From: Streptomyces sp. R21
GTDB taxonomy: Bacteria > Actinomycetota > Actinomycetes > Streptomycetales > Streptomycetaceae
Assembly: GCF_041051975.1 (NCBI RefSeq)
Contig: NZ_CP163435.1
Location: 5,146,001 to 5,210,000 of the forward strand
DNA length: 64,000 nucleotides
Reading direction: 5' to 3'
In this document: piece by piece, positions 51,166 to 59,660 of the stretch
Layout: each line of letters opens with the position of its first letter
How positions within the stretch are numbered: position 1 is the first letter of the stretch
The notes under the pieces: model-generated
Seen by the model: the letters and a program-made list of their open reading frames with translations, nothing else
Told to the model about the DNA's origin: nothing
The model's database searches: none
Program-made: the position numbers and the translations under genes

Positions 51166-51978
51166 TCAGCCCAGCAACCGCTCCAGCACCACCGCGATGC
51201 CGTCCTCGTCGTTCGAGGACGTCACCTCGTCCGCGACCGCCTTGAGCTCGTCGTGGGCGCCCGCCATCGCCACCCCGCGCGCCGCCCAGGCGAACATCGG
51301 GATGTCGTTGGGCATGTCGCCGAAGGCGATGGTGTCCACGGCCTTCGCGCCGAGGCGGCGGGCCGCCAGGGACAGTCCCGTCGCCTTGGTGAGGCCGAGG
51401 GGGAGGAGTTCCACTATGCCGGCGCCCGCCATCGTGACGCCGACCAGGCCGCCCGCGACCTCCGTGGCCACCGCGGCCAGCTCGTCGTCGGAGAGCGTCG
51501 GGTGCTGCACGTAGATCTTGTTCAGGGGGGCCGCCCACAGGTCCGCCGCGTCCCTGATCGGCACGACCGGGAGCGCCCCTTCCAGCGTCTGGTAGCCGGG
51601 TCCGACCAGCACCTCGCCGTCGAGCCCGTCACGGCTCGCCGCCAGCAGCAACGGGCCGATCTCCGCCTCGATCTTGGCGAGCGCCATACCGGCCAGCTGC
51701 CGGTCCAGAGTCACCGACGTGAGCAGCCGGTGCTCCCCCGCGTCGTACACCTGCGCGCCCTGGCCGCAGACCGCGAGGCCCTCGTAGCCGAGGTCGTCGA
51801 GGATGTGCCGGGTCCAGGGCACCGCGCGCCCGGTGACGACGATGTGCGCGGCGCCCGCCGCGGTGACCGCGGCGAGTGCCTCACGCGTGCGCTCCGAGAC
51901 CGTCTCGTCGGAGCGCAGCAGCGTTCCGTCGAGGTCGGTCGCGACGAGCCTGAAGGGGAAGGGAGCGGGGCTGCTCAC
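51166..51978 (-). CDS. HAD-superfamily Cof-type phosphatase (coupled to serS)
   Basis: The 270-residue protein has motif I RLVATDLDGTLLRSD and the terminal GDMPNDIPMF, as in the paralogue at 39727-40596. It starts at the GTG 51978, which overlaps the serS stop (GTGA), so it is translated from the serS message. A coupled phosphatase beside seryl-tRNA synthetase is conserved in streptomycetes as I recall, but a functional link is unproven. The substrate is unknown. Confidence 0.9.
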   Translation of the reverse strand: MSSPAPFPFRLVATDLDGTLLRSDETVSERTREALAAVTAAGAAHIVVTGRAVPWTRHILDDLGYEGLAVCGQGAQVYDAGEHRLLTSVTLDRQLAGMALAKIEAEIGPLLLAASRDGLDGEVLVGPGYQTLEGALPVVPIRDAADLWAAPLNKIYVQHPTLSDDELAAVATEVAGGLVGVTMAGAGIVELLPLGLTKATGLSLAARRLGAKAVDTIAFGDMPNDIPMFAWAARGVAMAGAHDELKAVADEVTSSNDEDGIAVVLERLLG

Positions 51979-53252
51979 TTGGACACGGGCTCCAGGATCT
52001 CTCGTCCCCCGAGGTACGGCCGCAGCACTTCCGGCACCCGCACGGAGCCGTCGGCGAGCTGGTGGTTCTCCAGGATCGCGACGATCGTGCGCGGTACGGC
52101 GCACAGCGTGCCGTTGAGCGTCGCGAGCGGCTGGACCTTCTTGCCGTCGCGCATGCGGACCGACAGGCGGCGGGCCTGGAAGCCGTCGCAGTTCGAGGCC
52201 GACGTCAGCTCGCGGTACTTGCCCTGGGTGGGAATCCACGCCTCGCAGTCGAACTTGCGGGACGCGGACGCGCCGAGGTCGCCCGTCGCCACGTCGATGA
52301 CCTGGAAGGGCAGCTCAAGACCGGTCAGCCACTGCTTCTCCCAGTCCAGGAGCCGCTGGTGCTCGTTCTCGGCGTCGTCCGGGTGGACGTACGAGAACAT
52401 CTCGACCTTGTCGAACTGGTGCACCCGGAAGATGCCGCGGGTGTCCTTGCCGTACGTGCCGGCCTCGCGGCGGAAGCACGGCGAGAAGCCGGCGTAGCGC
52501 ATCGGAAGCTTGTCGGCGTCGAGGATCTCGTCCATGTGGTACGCCGCGAGGGGAACCTCGGAGGTGCCGACCAGGTAGTAGTCGTCCTTCTCCAGGTGGT
52601 ACACGTTCTCCGCGGCCTGGCCGAGGAAGCCGGTGCCCTCCATGGCGCGCGGGCGGACCAGCGCCGGGGTCAGCATCGGGGTGAAGCCGGCCTCGGTGGC
52701 CTGCGCGATCGCCGCGTTGACGAGGGCGAGCTCAAGCAGCGCGCCGACACCCGTCAGGTAGTAGAAGCGCGAGCCCGACACCTTGGCGCCGCGCTCGACG
52801 TCGATGGCGCCGAGCGCCTCGCCGATCTCCAGGTGGTCCTTGGGCTCGAAGCCCTCGGCGCCGAAGTCGCGGATGGTGCCGTGCGTCTCCAGGACGACGA
52901 AGTCCTCCTCGCCGCCGACCGGGACGTCGGGGTGCACGAGGTTGCCGAGCTGGAGAAGGAGGCGCTTGGTCTCCTCGTCGGCCTCGTGCTGTTCGGCGTC
53001 GGCGGCCTTGACGTCGGCGGCCAACTGGCCGGCCTTCTTCAGCAGCTCGGCCTTCTCGTCACCCGAGGCCTTGGGGATCAGCTTGCCGAGCGCCTTCTGC
53101 TCGGAACGGAGCTCGTCGAAGCGGACGCCGGACGACCTGCGCCGCTCGTCGGCGGAGAGGAGGGAGTCGACGAGCGCGACGTCCTCTCCACGGGCGCGCT
53201 GGGAGGCGCGAACACGGTCGGGGTCCTCACGGAGCAGGCGAAGGTCAATCAC
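51975..53252 (-). CDS. serS: Seryl-tRNA synthetase
   Basis: The 425-residue class II synthetase has an N-terminal coiled-coil arm (about 30-105) that recognises the tRNA-Ser variable arm. Motif 2 is in FSPCFRREAGTYGKDTRGIFRVHQFDKVEMF, and motif 3 is near NGTLCAVPRTIVAILENHQ. It charges tRNA-Ser with serine in the cytosol. The start GTG at 53252 is preceded by GAGGG with almost no spacing. It is followed by the coupled HAD gene, with the odd tRNA-Ser-like gene 0.8 kb downstream. Confidence 0.97.
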   Translation of the reverse strand: MIDLRLLREDPDRVRASQRARGEDVALVDSLLSADERRRSSGVRFDELRSEQKALGKLIPKASGDEKAELLKKAGQLAADVKAADAEQHEADEETKRLLLQLGNLVHPDVPVGGEEDFVVLETHGTIRDFGAEGFEPKDHLEIGEALGAIDVERGAKVSGSRFYYLTGVGALLELALVNAAIAQATEAGFTPMLTPALVRPRAMEGTGFLGQAAENVYHLEKDDYYLVGTSEVPLAAYHMDEILDADKLPMRYAGFSPCFRREAGTYGKDTRGIFRVHQFDKVEMFSYVHPDDAENEHQRLLDWEKQWLTGLELPFQVIDVATGDLGASASRKFDCEAWIPTQGKYRELTSASNCDGFQARRLSVRMRDGKKVQPLATLNGTLCAVPRTIVAILENHQLADGSVRVPEVLRPYLGGREILEPVSK

Positions 53253-53815
53253 CCCTCAAGGCTACCGGTGTGCGGTTCGGGCTCACGACTCGATATTGCG
53301 GTACGCCGCTCCCTGTGCCGTTTTGACCGAAATGCCAGGCTTGGGTATTCGAGTCAAGGGAAAAGGGGAGTAACCCCTGAAAGGGGGCGGATGGGCGGTC
53401 CCGGTTGACTGTATTTCCTTGCGGGGAACGGGACTTGAGAGAGCGTTGTCCACAGCGATCCACACCCCAACGAAAGTTATCCACAGGCTGTGCGGAAGAT
53501 CTGTGGACTTTGGAATTGATCATTCCGAAAGCCGCATGCCGGACGAAGAATTCCCGGGTCAAACCATCTCTACACCCACGTTCGAGTGGAAATGGGTCGC
53601 CCCAAAGGATTGATCGATGGAAAAGAGTGGACGAGGGGTGACGTGCGGGGTTGTGGAGGAACTTGGGTGCTGTAGGCCGATTTGTCGACGATGTAGCGCT
53701 TCGTTGTCGACTTGTCCCCAGGTCGAGAAGGCCCCCTGTGGATAACTTCTGTGGACAGTGAAAATCTGCAGGTAGGACCGCCGGTCCGGACCTGCGAAGG
53801 TGTGGAGGAAGTCCG
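53253..53815. other. 563-base intergenic region with a DnaA-box cluster
   Basis: No gene is supported. The region holds TTGTCCACA (53446-53454, perfect), TTATCCACA (53477-53485), TGTGGACTT (53502-53510, one mismatch), TGTGGATAA (53737-53745, complement of TTATCCACA) and TGTGGACAG (53750-53758, one mismatch). It is clearly AT-richer than the surroundings (53400-53640). It must contain the serS promoter. No T-box (specifier or TGGNACC element) was seen. Confidence 0.7.
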
Positions 53816-54748
53816 CTAGAAGCGGCCGTCCTGGCAGCGTGCCACCCAGTCCGCAGCCGCCCCGAACTCGTCGTCGGACGTGCCCGGCAGCGCGGCCCTG
53901 ACGTCCTCGACCCCGATGTCCGCACGCGGGTACGACCCGAGGAACCGCACCTGGAGGCAGATCCGCTTCAGCCCCATGAGGGTCTCGGCCATCCGCCGGT
54001 CGGAGATGTGGCCCTCGGCGTCGATGCAGAAGCAGTAGTTGCCGATGCCCGCGCCGGTCGGGCGGGACTGGAGCAGCATCATGTTGACGCCCCGGGTGGC
54101 GAACTCGCCCAGCAGGTCGCGCAGCCCGCCGGGGTGGTCGTCGCGCTGCCAGAGGACGATGGACGTCTTGTCCGCACCTGTCGGCGCCGCGGGCCGGGCC
54201 GGCCTGCCGACCAGTACGAACCGCGTCTGCGCGTTCTCCGCGTCGTGGATCCCGGTCTCCAGCGGCACCAGGCCGTAGCGCGCCGCCGCGAACTCACCCG
54301 CGAAGGCGGCGTCGTACCGGCCCTCCTGGACCAGGCGTGCGCCGTCCGCGTTCGAGGCGGCGGACTCCCACATCACGTCCGGGAGGTTCGTCTTCATCCA
54401 GTTGCGCACCTGCGGCTGCGCGGCGGGGTGCGCGGTCACCGTCTTGATCTCCGACAGCTTCGTGCCGGGCCTGACCAGCAGCGCGAAGGTGATCGAGAGG
54501 AGCACCTCGCGGTAGATCATCAGCGGTGTGCCGGCCACCAGCTCGTCGAGGGTGGTGGTGATGCCGCCCTCCACCGAGTTCTCGATCGGTACGAACGCGG
54601 CCTCGGCCTCGCCGCTGCGGACGGCGTCGAGTGCGGCGGGCACCGACACCATCGGGACCAGCTCCCGGGTGGCAGCCTCCGGAAGCGTGCGCAGGGCGAC
54701 TTCGGTGAAGGTGCCTTCGGGACCGAGATACGCGTAACTGGCGGGCAT
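53816..54748 (-). CDS. pheA: Prephenate dehydratase
   Basis: The 310-residue monofunctional enzyme has a PDT domain (about 4-185) with YLGPEGTFTEVAL and the PIENSVEGGITTTLD block. A C-terminal ACT domain follows (about 195-280; HPGGLRDLLGEFATRGVNMMLLQSRP), the usual phenylalanine-feedback site. It converts prephenate to phenylpyruvate; the HisC-type aminotransferase at 28.7 kb could do the final step. It is separated from serS by the DnaA-box-rich gap. Confidence 0.96.
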   Translation of the reverse strand: MPASYAYLGPEGTFTEVALRTLPEAATRELVPMVSVPAALDAVRSGEAEAAFVPIENSVEGGITTTLDELVAGTPLMIYREVLLSITFALLVRPGTKLSEIKTVTAHPAAQPQVRNWMKTNLPDVMWESAASNADGARLVQEGRYDAAFAGEFAAARYGLVPLETGIHDAENAQTRFVLVGRPARPAAPTGADKTSIVLWQRDDHPGGLRDLLGEFATRGVNMMLLQSRPTGAGIGNYCFCIDAEGHISDRRMAETLMGLKRICLQVRFLGSYPRADIGVEDVRAALPGTSDDEFGAAADWVARCQDGRF

Positions 54749-54793
54749 GTCCTCACCCTAATGGGCCTGGCGCGACCCGGCTCCCGCCTGTGG

Positions 54794-54937
54794 AAACCGC
54801 CGCCCCGAGGGGCGACTGTCCTCCCTCAGGCAGCCTCCGCCCCGAGAAGTGACCGTCTTCCCTGCGCAGCCACCGCCCCGAGAAGTGACCGTCCTCCCTG
54901 CGCAGCCACCGCCCAGAGGAAGTGACCCTCACCCCTC
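54794..54937. repeat. 36-bp tandem repeat, about four copies, between pheA and dtpA
   Basis: Units start at 54830, 54866 and 54902 with GCAGCC(T/A)CCGCCC, with a diverged one from 54794. The copies keep a 36-base (12-codon) period. The last unit runs into the final codons of the peroxidase gene. No spacers, so not CRISPR. Confidence 0.85.
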
Positions 54938-56287
54938 CAGCAGCCGCTGCCCCACGTACTCCCCGCGCGCCGCCCCGCCCGGCACCGCGAACAGTCCGCT
55001 CGACTCGTGCCGGATGAACCGCGACAGGGCGTCGCCCCGGTCGAGCTTGCGCTGCACGGGGACGAATCCGCGCAGCGGGTCCGCCTGCCAGCAGACGAAG
55101 AGCAGTCCGGCGTCGGGCATCCCGTCCGCGTCGATGCCGTCGTGGAAGGAGAAGGGGCGGCGCAGCATGGCGGCGCCGCCGTTCTGGTCGGGCCGGGTGA
55201 TGCGGGAGTGTGCGTCGACGGGGACGACGAGCTTGCCGTCGGGGCCGGTCTTCTCCAGGTCCATCGCGGTCGTCTCGGTGCCGCCGGACAACGGCGCCCC
55301 GTCCGCCTTCTTCCGCCCGATGACGTTCTCCTGGGCCTGGGCCGAGAGCTTCTCCCAGTTGTCGAGGAGCATGCGGATGCGGCGTACGACGGCGTACGAG
55401 CCGTTCGCCATCCATGCCGGGTCGGACGTGCCCGAGGCGGGCACGAAGATCCGCTTGTCGAAGTCGGACTCGGACGGCTTGGGGTTGCGGGTGCCGTCGA
55501 TCTGGCCCATCAGGTTGCGGGCGGTCATCGGCCGGGCGGTGGCGCCGGGTGAGCGGTTGAAGCCGTTCATCTGCCAGCGCACTCGGGCGGCGCTGCCCGC
55601 GTCCTTCTGGATCGCGCGCAGGGCGTGGAAGGCCACCAGGCCGTCGTTCGCGCCGATCTGTACCCACAGGTCGCCGTTGCTGCGCGCCTTGTCGAGGTGG
55701 TCGGAGGAGAAGTCGGGCAGCGGGTCGAGGGAGGCCGGGCGTTGCTTCTCCAGTCCCGTACGCGCGAAGAAGCTGTGGCCGAAGCCGAAGGTGACGGTGA
55801 GGGAGGAAGGTCCGGCGTCGCGGGCGATGTCCGTGTCGTCCTGTCCGGTCGCCTCGCCCGTCATCAGCCGCTCGGCCGTCGTCGACCAGCGGCGCAGCAG
55901 CGCGGCCGCCTCCTTGCGACCGGCGCCCGCGGCCAGGTCGAAGGCGACGAGGTGGCCGTGGGCCTGGAGGCCCTCGGTGATGCCGGGTTGATGTTTCCCG
56001 TGAAACATCACCTCGTCCGTGCCGAGCGAGGTCAGTGGGGCTGCTTTCTCGGAGGAGGGCGCTGCCGCGTAGCCTGCGGCGCCGCCGATCGCCCCCAGGG
56101 CGAGACCGGTGGCCCCCGCCGTGCCGAGCAGTCGTCGGCGCGACACGCCTCCCTTGGCGGACGCACCTCCTTGAAGAGGGGCGTTTTCGGAAGCGGCCTT
56201 CTTGGGCGAGGCCTCGGACGAAACGGCTCCCTTCAGGGAGGCCTTTGGAGCCGCGGGAGTGACCTCCGGAGTGGACTGGTCAGTCAT
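54929..56287 (-). CDS. dtpA: Tat-secreted dye-decolourising haem peroxidase DtpA/EfeB-type
   Basis: The 452-residue protein carries a twin-arginine signal SRRRLLG at 49-55, after an unusual 48-residue leader, and a hydrophobic stretch to about 76. The DyP fold has D264 in GQIDGTRN and haem-ligand H360 in VPVDAH. From memory this gene, DtpA in S. lividans, lies in the copper-trafficking operon and takes part in maturing the secreted copper radical oxidase GlxA. It is last of the minus-strand copper operon. A parS-like motif lies within the coding sequence (FHGKH, residues 95-99). Confidence 0.93.
   Translation of the reverse strand: MTDQSTPEVTPAAPKASLKGAVSSEASPKKAASENAPLQGGASAKGGVSRRRLLGTAGATGLALGAIGGAAGYAAAPSSEKAAPLTSLGTDEVMFHGKHQPGITEGLQAHGHLVAFDLAAGAGRKEAAALLRRWSTTAERLMTGEATGQDDTDIARDAGPSSLTVTFGFGHSFFARTGLEKQRPASLDPLPDFSSDHLDKARSNGDLWVQIGANDGLVAFHALRAIQKDAGSAARVRWQMNGFNRSPGATARPMTARNLMGQIDGTRNPKPSESDFDKRIFVPASGTSDPAWMANGSYAVVRRIRMLLDNWEKLSAQAQENVIGRKKADGAPLSGGTETTAMDLEKTGPDGKLVVPVDAHSRITRPDQNGGAAMLRRPFSFHDGIDADGMPDAGLLFVCWQADPLRGFVPVQRKLDRGDALSRFIRHESSGLFAVPGGAARGEYVGQRLLEG
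55993..56006. other. parS-like site (one mismatch) inside dtpA
   Basis: GTTTCCCGTGAAAC differs from parS at one base (A6 to C), and its flanks extend the dyad to TGATG...CATCA. It lies within the dtpA coding region and encodes the MFHGKH stretch. Confidence 0.55.
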
Positions 56288-56295
56288 GGTCAGGT

Positions 56296-58419
56296 TCAGC
56301 CGATCTTCGCGTTCTTGGTGACGGTCGTCTGGTCGATGTCGGAGGTGCGCACGGTCACCGCGATCTTCCAGTCGCCCGCCAGGGGGATCTGTACGCCGGC
56401 GGCGGTCCAGTGCCCGGTGGCGATGCGGTCGGGGACCACGGGCAGCGGGCCGATGTCCTTGGCGTCGAGGGTGAAGGCGACCTTCACCTCGGGGATGTCG
56501 AAGGCCCTGCCGTTGGGCCGGAACACGAAGACGTGCATGTCGTTGCCGCCGACGCGGGCCGGGTCGAGGGTCAGGCGCACGGTGCCCTTGCCGTCCTCGC
56601 CGCCCGTGTTGAAGGGCAGGGTCATGGACAGCGGTCCGGAGCGCTGCGAGGCGGACGCGGTGGCCTGCTTGGCCTCCTCCTCCGTCCGGCCGGGCTCGGT
56701 GGACGTCAGTACGGTGGTGACAGCGAGCAGGACGACGGCGACGCCCGCCTCGGCCAGCACCGACCGGCGCAGGCCCGAGCGGAGTGGGTCGGCGGCCCGG
56801 AAGCGCTTCTCGCGCGCGGTGGCCACGGCGGCCCGCTGCCGGGCGAGCTGGGCCGCGCGCTCGGCGTTCCCGGACTTTCCGGAGTCCCCGGCGTCCTTCG
56901 AGCCGGCAGGACCGCCGGCCGCGCTCTTCCCGCGCTCGGCGACGGCGGTCGCCACGGCACCCGAAGCCCGCACCCCCTTGGCCTCCTTCTTGGCCTCCTC
57001 GGGCTCCTGAGACGCCTTGGCTTCCCGGGCCTCCCCGGCCCCCTCCGCTCCCTGGGCTTCCCGGCCCGTCGAAACGCCCGACAGCTGCGCCGTCCAGCGC
57101 CGCGAGATCCACGCGATGCCGACGAGGACCGTCACCAGGCCGATCTTGAGGAGCAGCAGCTGTCCGTACGTCGTGTCGGTGAGCGCCGACCAGGAGCCGA
57201 CCTGGCGCCACGACTGGTAGATCCCGGTCGCGGCCAGCGTGCTGACGCAAGCGAACGCGAGGCGCGAGAAACGCCGTACGGCCGCTGTGTCGATCTGTGT
57301 GTCGGCGGGCGCCCGGTACAGCGCGACGAGCAGGGTCGCGAGCCCGCCCAGCCAGCCGGCGACGGACAGCAGGTGCACGACGTCGACGGGCATCGCGACG
57401 CTCGACTGGATGCCGGTCGAGGCGTGCTCGGCCATCGCCCAGGTCGCGGCCAGGCCCGCCGCGACGACGGCGCCGCCGATCGCGAGCCCGAAGGTGAGGT
57501 CGTTCTTCTCGGCGGCCCGGACCGCGTCGTCCGCGTTGTCCGCGCCGTCCTCATCGGCCTCGTCGCGCCGCACGTACGCCCCGAAGAGCACTGCGATGAA
57601 CAGCGCGGCCGCGGCGAGCAGCAGCAGCCGGGAGACCAGCGCCGCGCCCGCCTTGGTCTGGAGCACCTGCCCCAGCAGCGTCAGGTCGAAGATGTCGCCG
57701 ACCTTGCCGGAGCCGACGTAGGAACCGCGCAGGAGCAGCAGGGCGAGCGTGGCCGCGGTCAGCGCGAGCCATCCGGAGACCACGAGCCGCTGCACCGGAC
57801 GGACTCCGGCGCCCCGCTGCCAGCAGGCCAGCACGAAGGCGGCGCCGCCGACCATGAGGATGAAGCCCGCGTACGAGACGTAGCGCGCGAAGCCGTAGAG
57901 GCCGCCGACGACTCCGCCGCCCGCCGTCTGGTCGGACAGCGAGACGGAGGTCTGCGAGGGCGCGCCGATGGAGAAGGTGAAGGCGCCCGAGACGGGGTGG
58001 CTGTCCGCCGAGACGACCTGGTAGGTGACGGTGAACGTGCCGTCGGGCAGGCCCGCGTGGAGCTTCACGCCGTACGTGGTGGCGCCGATGGAGGTCGTCT
58101 TGCCGGTGTCGACGCGCTTGCCTTTGGGGTCGAGCACCTGGAGCGAGCCGTCGGACAGCGCGACCTTCTCGGAGAAGGTGAGCGAGACCTGTGCGGGCGC
58201 CTTGTCGACCACCGCTCCCTGCCGGGGGTCGCTGCCGGTCAGCGCCGCGTGCGCGGAGGCCGGCGTGGCGCCCGCCATGAGCACGCCGATGACGGCGAGG
58301 ACGAGCAGCACCAGTGTGCGTATCCGTGGGGTGCTGCGCGCGGTGCTGTGCCGGGTGTCGCGCTCGGTGCCGTGGGAACCGGCGGGTGAGGCCGAACGGG
58401 GAGCGATGGTCGGTGTCAC
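56296..58419 (-). CDS. CopC-CopD copper fusion protein
   Basis: In this 707-residue protein the signal peptide ends near residue 56, exposing H57 as the likely first copper ligand of a CopC domain (57-150, HAALTGSDP...SADSHPVSG). A CopD-like membrane part follows, with eight or so helices (about 160-455). Then comes a 100-residue Ala/Glu/Lys/Arg-rich linker, a further helix, and a C-terminal FixH/YtkA-like extracytoplasmic domain (about 590-707). It should bind and move copper across or along the membrane. The GTG at 58419 is the start. It lies 8 bases upstream of dtpA. Confidence 0.9.
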   Translation of the reverse strand: MTPTIAPRSASPAGSHGTERDTRHSTARSTPRIRTLVLLVLAVIGVLMAGATPASAHAALTGSDPRQGAVVDKAPAQVSLTFSEKVALSDGSLQVLDPKGKRVDTGKTTSIGATTYGVKLHAGLPDGTFTVTYQVVSADSHPVSGAFTFSIGAPSQTSVSLSDQTAGGGVVGGLYGFARYVSYAGFILMVGGAAFVLACWQRGAGVRPVQRLVVSGWLALTAATLALLLLRGSYVGSGKVGDIFDLTLLGQVLQTKAGAALVSRLLLLAAAALFIAVLFGAYVRRDEADEDGADNADDAVRAAEKNDLTFGLAIGGAVVAAGLAATWAMAEHASTGIQSSVAMPVDVVHLLSVAGWLGGLATLLVALYRAPADTQIDTAAVRRFSRLAFACVSTLAATGIYQSWRQVGSWSALTDTTYGQLLLLKIGLVTVLVGIAWISRRWTAQLSGVSTGREAQGAEGAGEAREAKASQEPEEAKKEAKGVRASGAVATAVAERGKSAAGGPAGSKDAGDSGKSGNAERAAQLARQRAAVATAREKRFRAADPLRSGLRRSVLAEAGVAVVLLAVTTVLTSTEPGRTEEEAKQATASASQRSGPLSMTLPFNTGGEDGKGTVRLTLDPARVGGNDMHVFVFRPNGRAFDIPEVKVAFTLDAKDIGPLPVVPDRIATGHWTAAGVQIPLAGDWKIAVTVRTSDIDQTTVTKNAKIG

Positions 58420-58432
58420 GGAGATCCCTCCC

Positions 58433-58909
58433 TCAGTGTCCGGTCTTCGGGTTGTACGTCGCGGACTTCACCGGCAGGGAGACCTCGATCGTGCCGGACT
58501 TGGCGAAGTGCAGTTCCACCGACACCTTCTCGCCCTGCTTCGGCTTGTGGGTGAGCATTTCGAACATGATGTGGTTGCCGCCGCTGGCGAAGTCGAGCGT
58601 GCCGTCGGCGGGCACGGTGAAGGACTTCTCCTCCTCCATCGCGCCGCCCTTGGTGGAGTGCAGTGTGACGTCGCCGGAGAGGTCGCTGGTGACGGAGGTG
58701 AGCGTGTCGGCGCCACCGGAGTTGGTGACCGTGAAGAAACCGGCCGCCATGGTGGCCATGCTGGGGGCGGGCATGTAGGCGCCGGTGACCTTGAGATCGG
58801 GCTTGTCCGTGGTGGAGCCGGACGCGTCGTCGTCCGAACCGCCGCAGCCCGCCAGCGCGAGCGTCAGGGCCGAGGTGACGACCACGGAGGCCGCGGTGAG
58901 ACGCCTCAC
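58433..58909 (-). CDS. Extracytoplasmic copper chaperone lipoprotein (PCuAC/ECuC)
   Basis: The 158-residue lipoprotein has lipobox ALAGC with C22. The PCuAC domain has the copper ligands in LHSTKGGAM and HIMFEM (H-x-M), with spacing typical of the family. It hands copper to Sco, itself encoded just before with a GTGA overlap. In streptomycetes the ECuC-Sco pair feeds both cytochrome c oxidase and GlxA (family knowledge). It is anchored outside the membrane. Confidence 0.93.
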   Translation of the reverse strand: MRRLTAASVVVTSALTLALAGCGGSDDDASGSTTDKPDLKVTGAYMPAPSMATMAAGFFTVTNSGGADTLTSVTSDLSGDVTLHSTKGGAMEEEKSFTVPADGTLDFASGGNHIMFEMLTHKPKQGEKVSVELHFAKSGTIEVSLPVKSATYNPKTGH

Positions 58910-59556
58910 GGGTTCTCCCCCTTGATGAGCTTGGGGAGGTCCTTGGTGTAGTCGTCGACGGTGGCGTCCTCGCCGTAGAGCACATAGCCCCCGTCGGTCT
59001 TCGGCGAGAACGCGATGACCTGGGTGCCGTGCACGGAGACCAGCTTGCCGTTCTTGTCCTTCGAGGTCGGCTCGATGGAGATGCCCATGGTGCGGGCGCC
59101 TGCCTGGATCGTGGCGAAGTCGCCGGTCAGACCGATGAATTCGGAGTCGATGCCCTTGAGCCACTTGGCCAGCTCGGTGGGGGTGTCGCGGTCCGGGTCG
59201 GTGGTCACGAACACGACCCGGAGCTTGTTCTGCTCCGCCTTGGGCAGCTGCTTCTTGGCGACGGCGAGGTTGTTCATCGTCAGCGGGCAGACGTCGGGGC
59301 AGTGGGTGTAACCGAAGTAGATGAGCGTCGGCCTGCCCTTGGTCTGCGCGCGCAGGTCGTACTTCTTGCCCTGCGTGTCGGTCAGGACGAGGTCCGGCTT
59401 CTCGAACGGCTTGTCGAGTACGGTCGCGGCCTTGCCCGAACCGGCCTCGGCGGACACGGTGGCGACGGAGTTGTCACCGTTGTCGCTGCCGCACGCGGTC
59501 AGGGTCAGGGCGGCGGCGACGAGCAGGGCGGCCGCGGCATACGTCTTCTTGCGCAT
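58906..59556 (-). CDS. sco: SCO1/SenC-family copper metallochaperone
   Basis: The 216-residue lipoprotein has lipobox TLTAC with C22 and a thioredoxin-like domain with copper ligands C86 and C90 (CPDVC) and H176 (VHGTQV). All three conserved ligands are present. It receives copper from the PCuAC chaperone and loads it into Cu sites of oxidases. The ATG at 59556 and the 105-base gap to ycnI place it in the operon middle. Confidence 0.94.
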   Translation of the reverse strand: MRKKTYAAAALLVAAALTLTACGSDNGDNSVATVSAEAGSGKAATVLDKPFEKPDLVLTDTQGKKYDLRAQTKGRPTLIYFGYTHCPDVCPLTMNNLAVAKKQLPKAEQNKLRVVFVTTDPDRDTPTELAKWLKGIDSEFIGLTGDFATIQAGARTMGISIEPTSKDKNGKLVSVHGTQVIAFSPKTDGGYVLYGEDATVDDYTKDLPKLIKGENP

Positions 59557-59660
59557 AGAAAAATGTCCCAGATGTGAGGACCCCGGTGGGCACCGGGGTC
59601 GTACGACCGCTGTGACGTGGCCGTACGACTCCCGGTGCGCACCGCGGGAGTGCGTGAGCG

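Noticed and set aside
53253..53815. A T-box or other riboswitch before serS
   Set aside because: No TGGNACC antiterminator core or specifier hairpin was seen in the minus-strand leader; the notable content is DnaA boxes.
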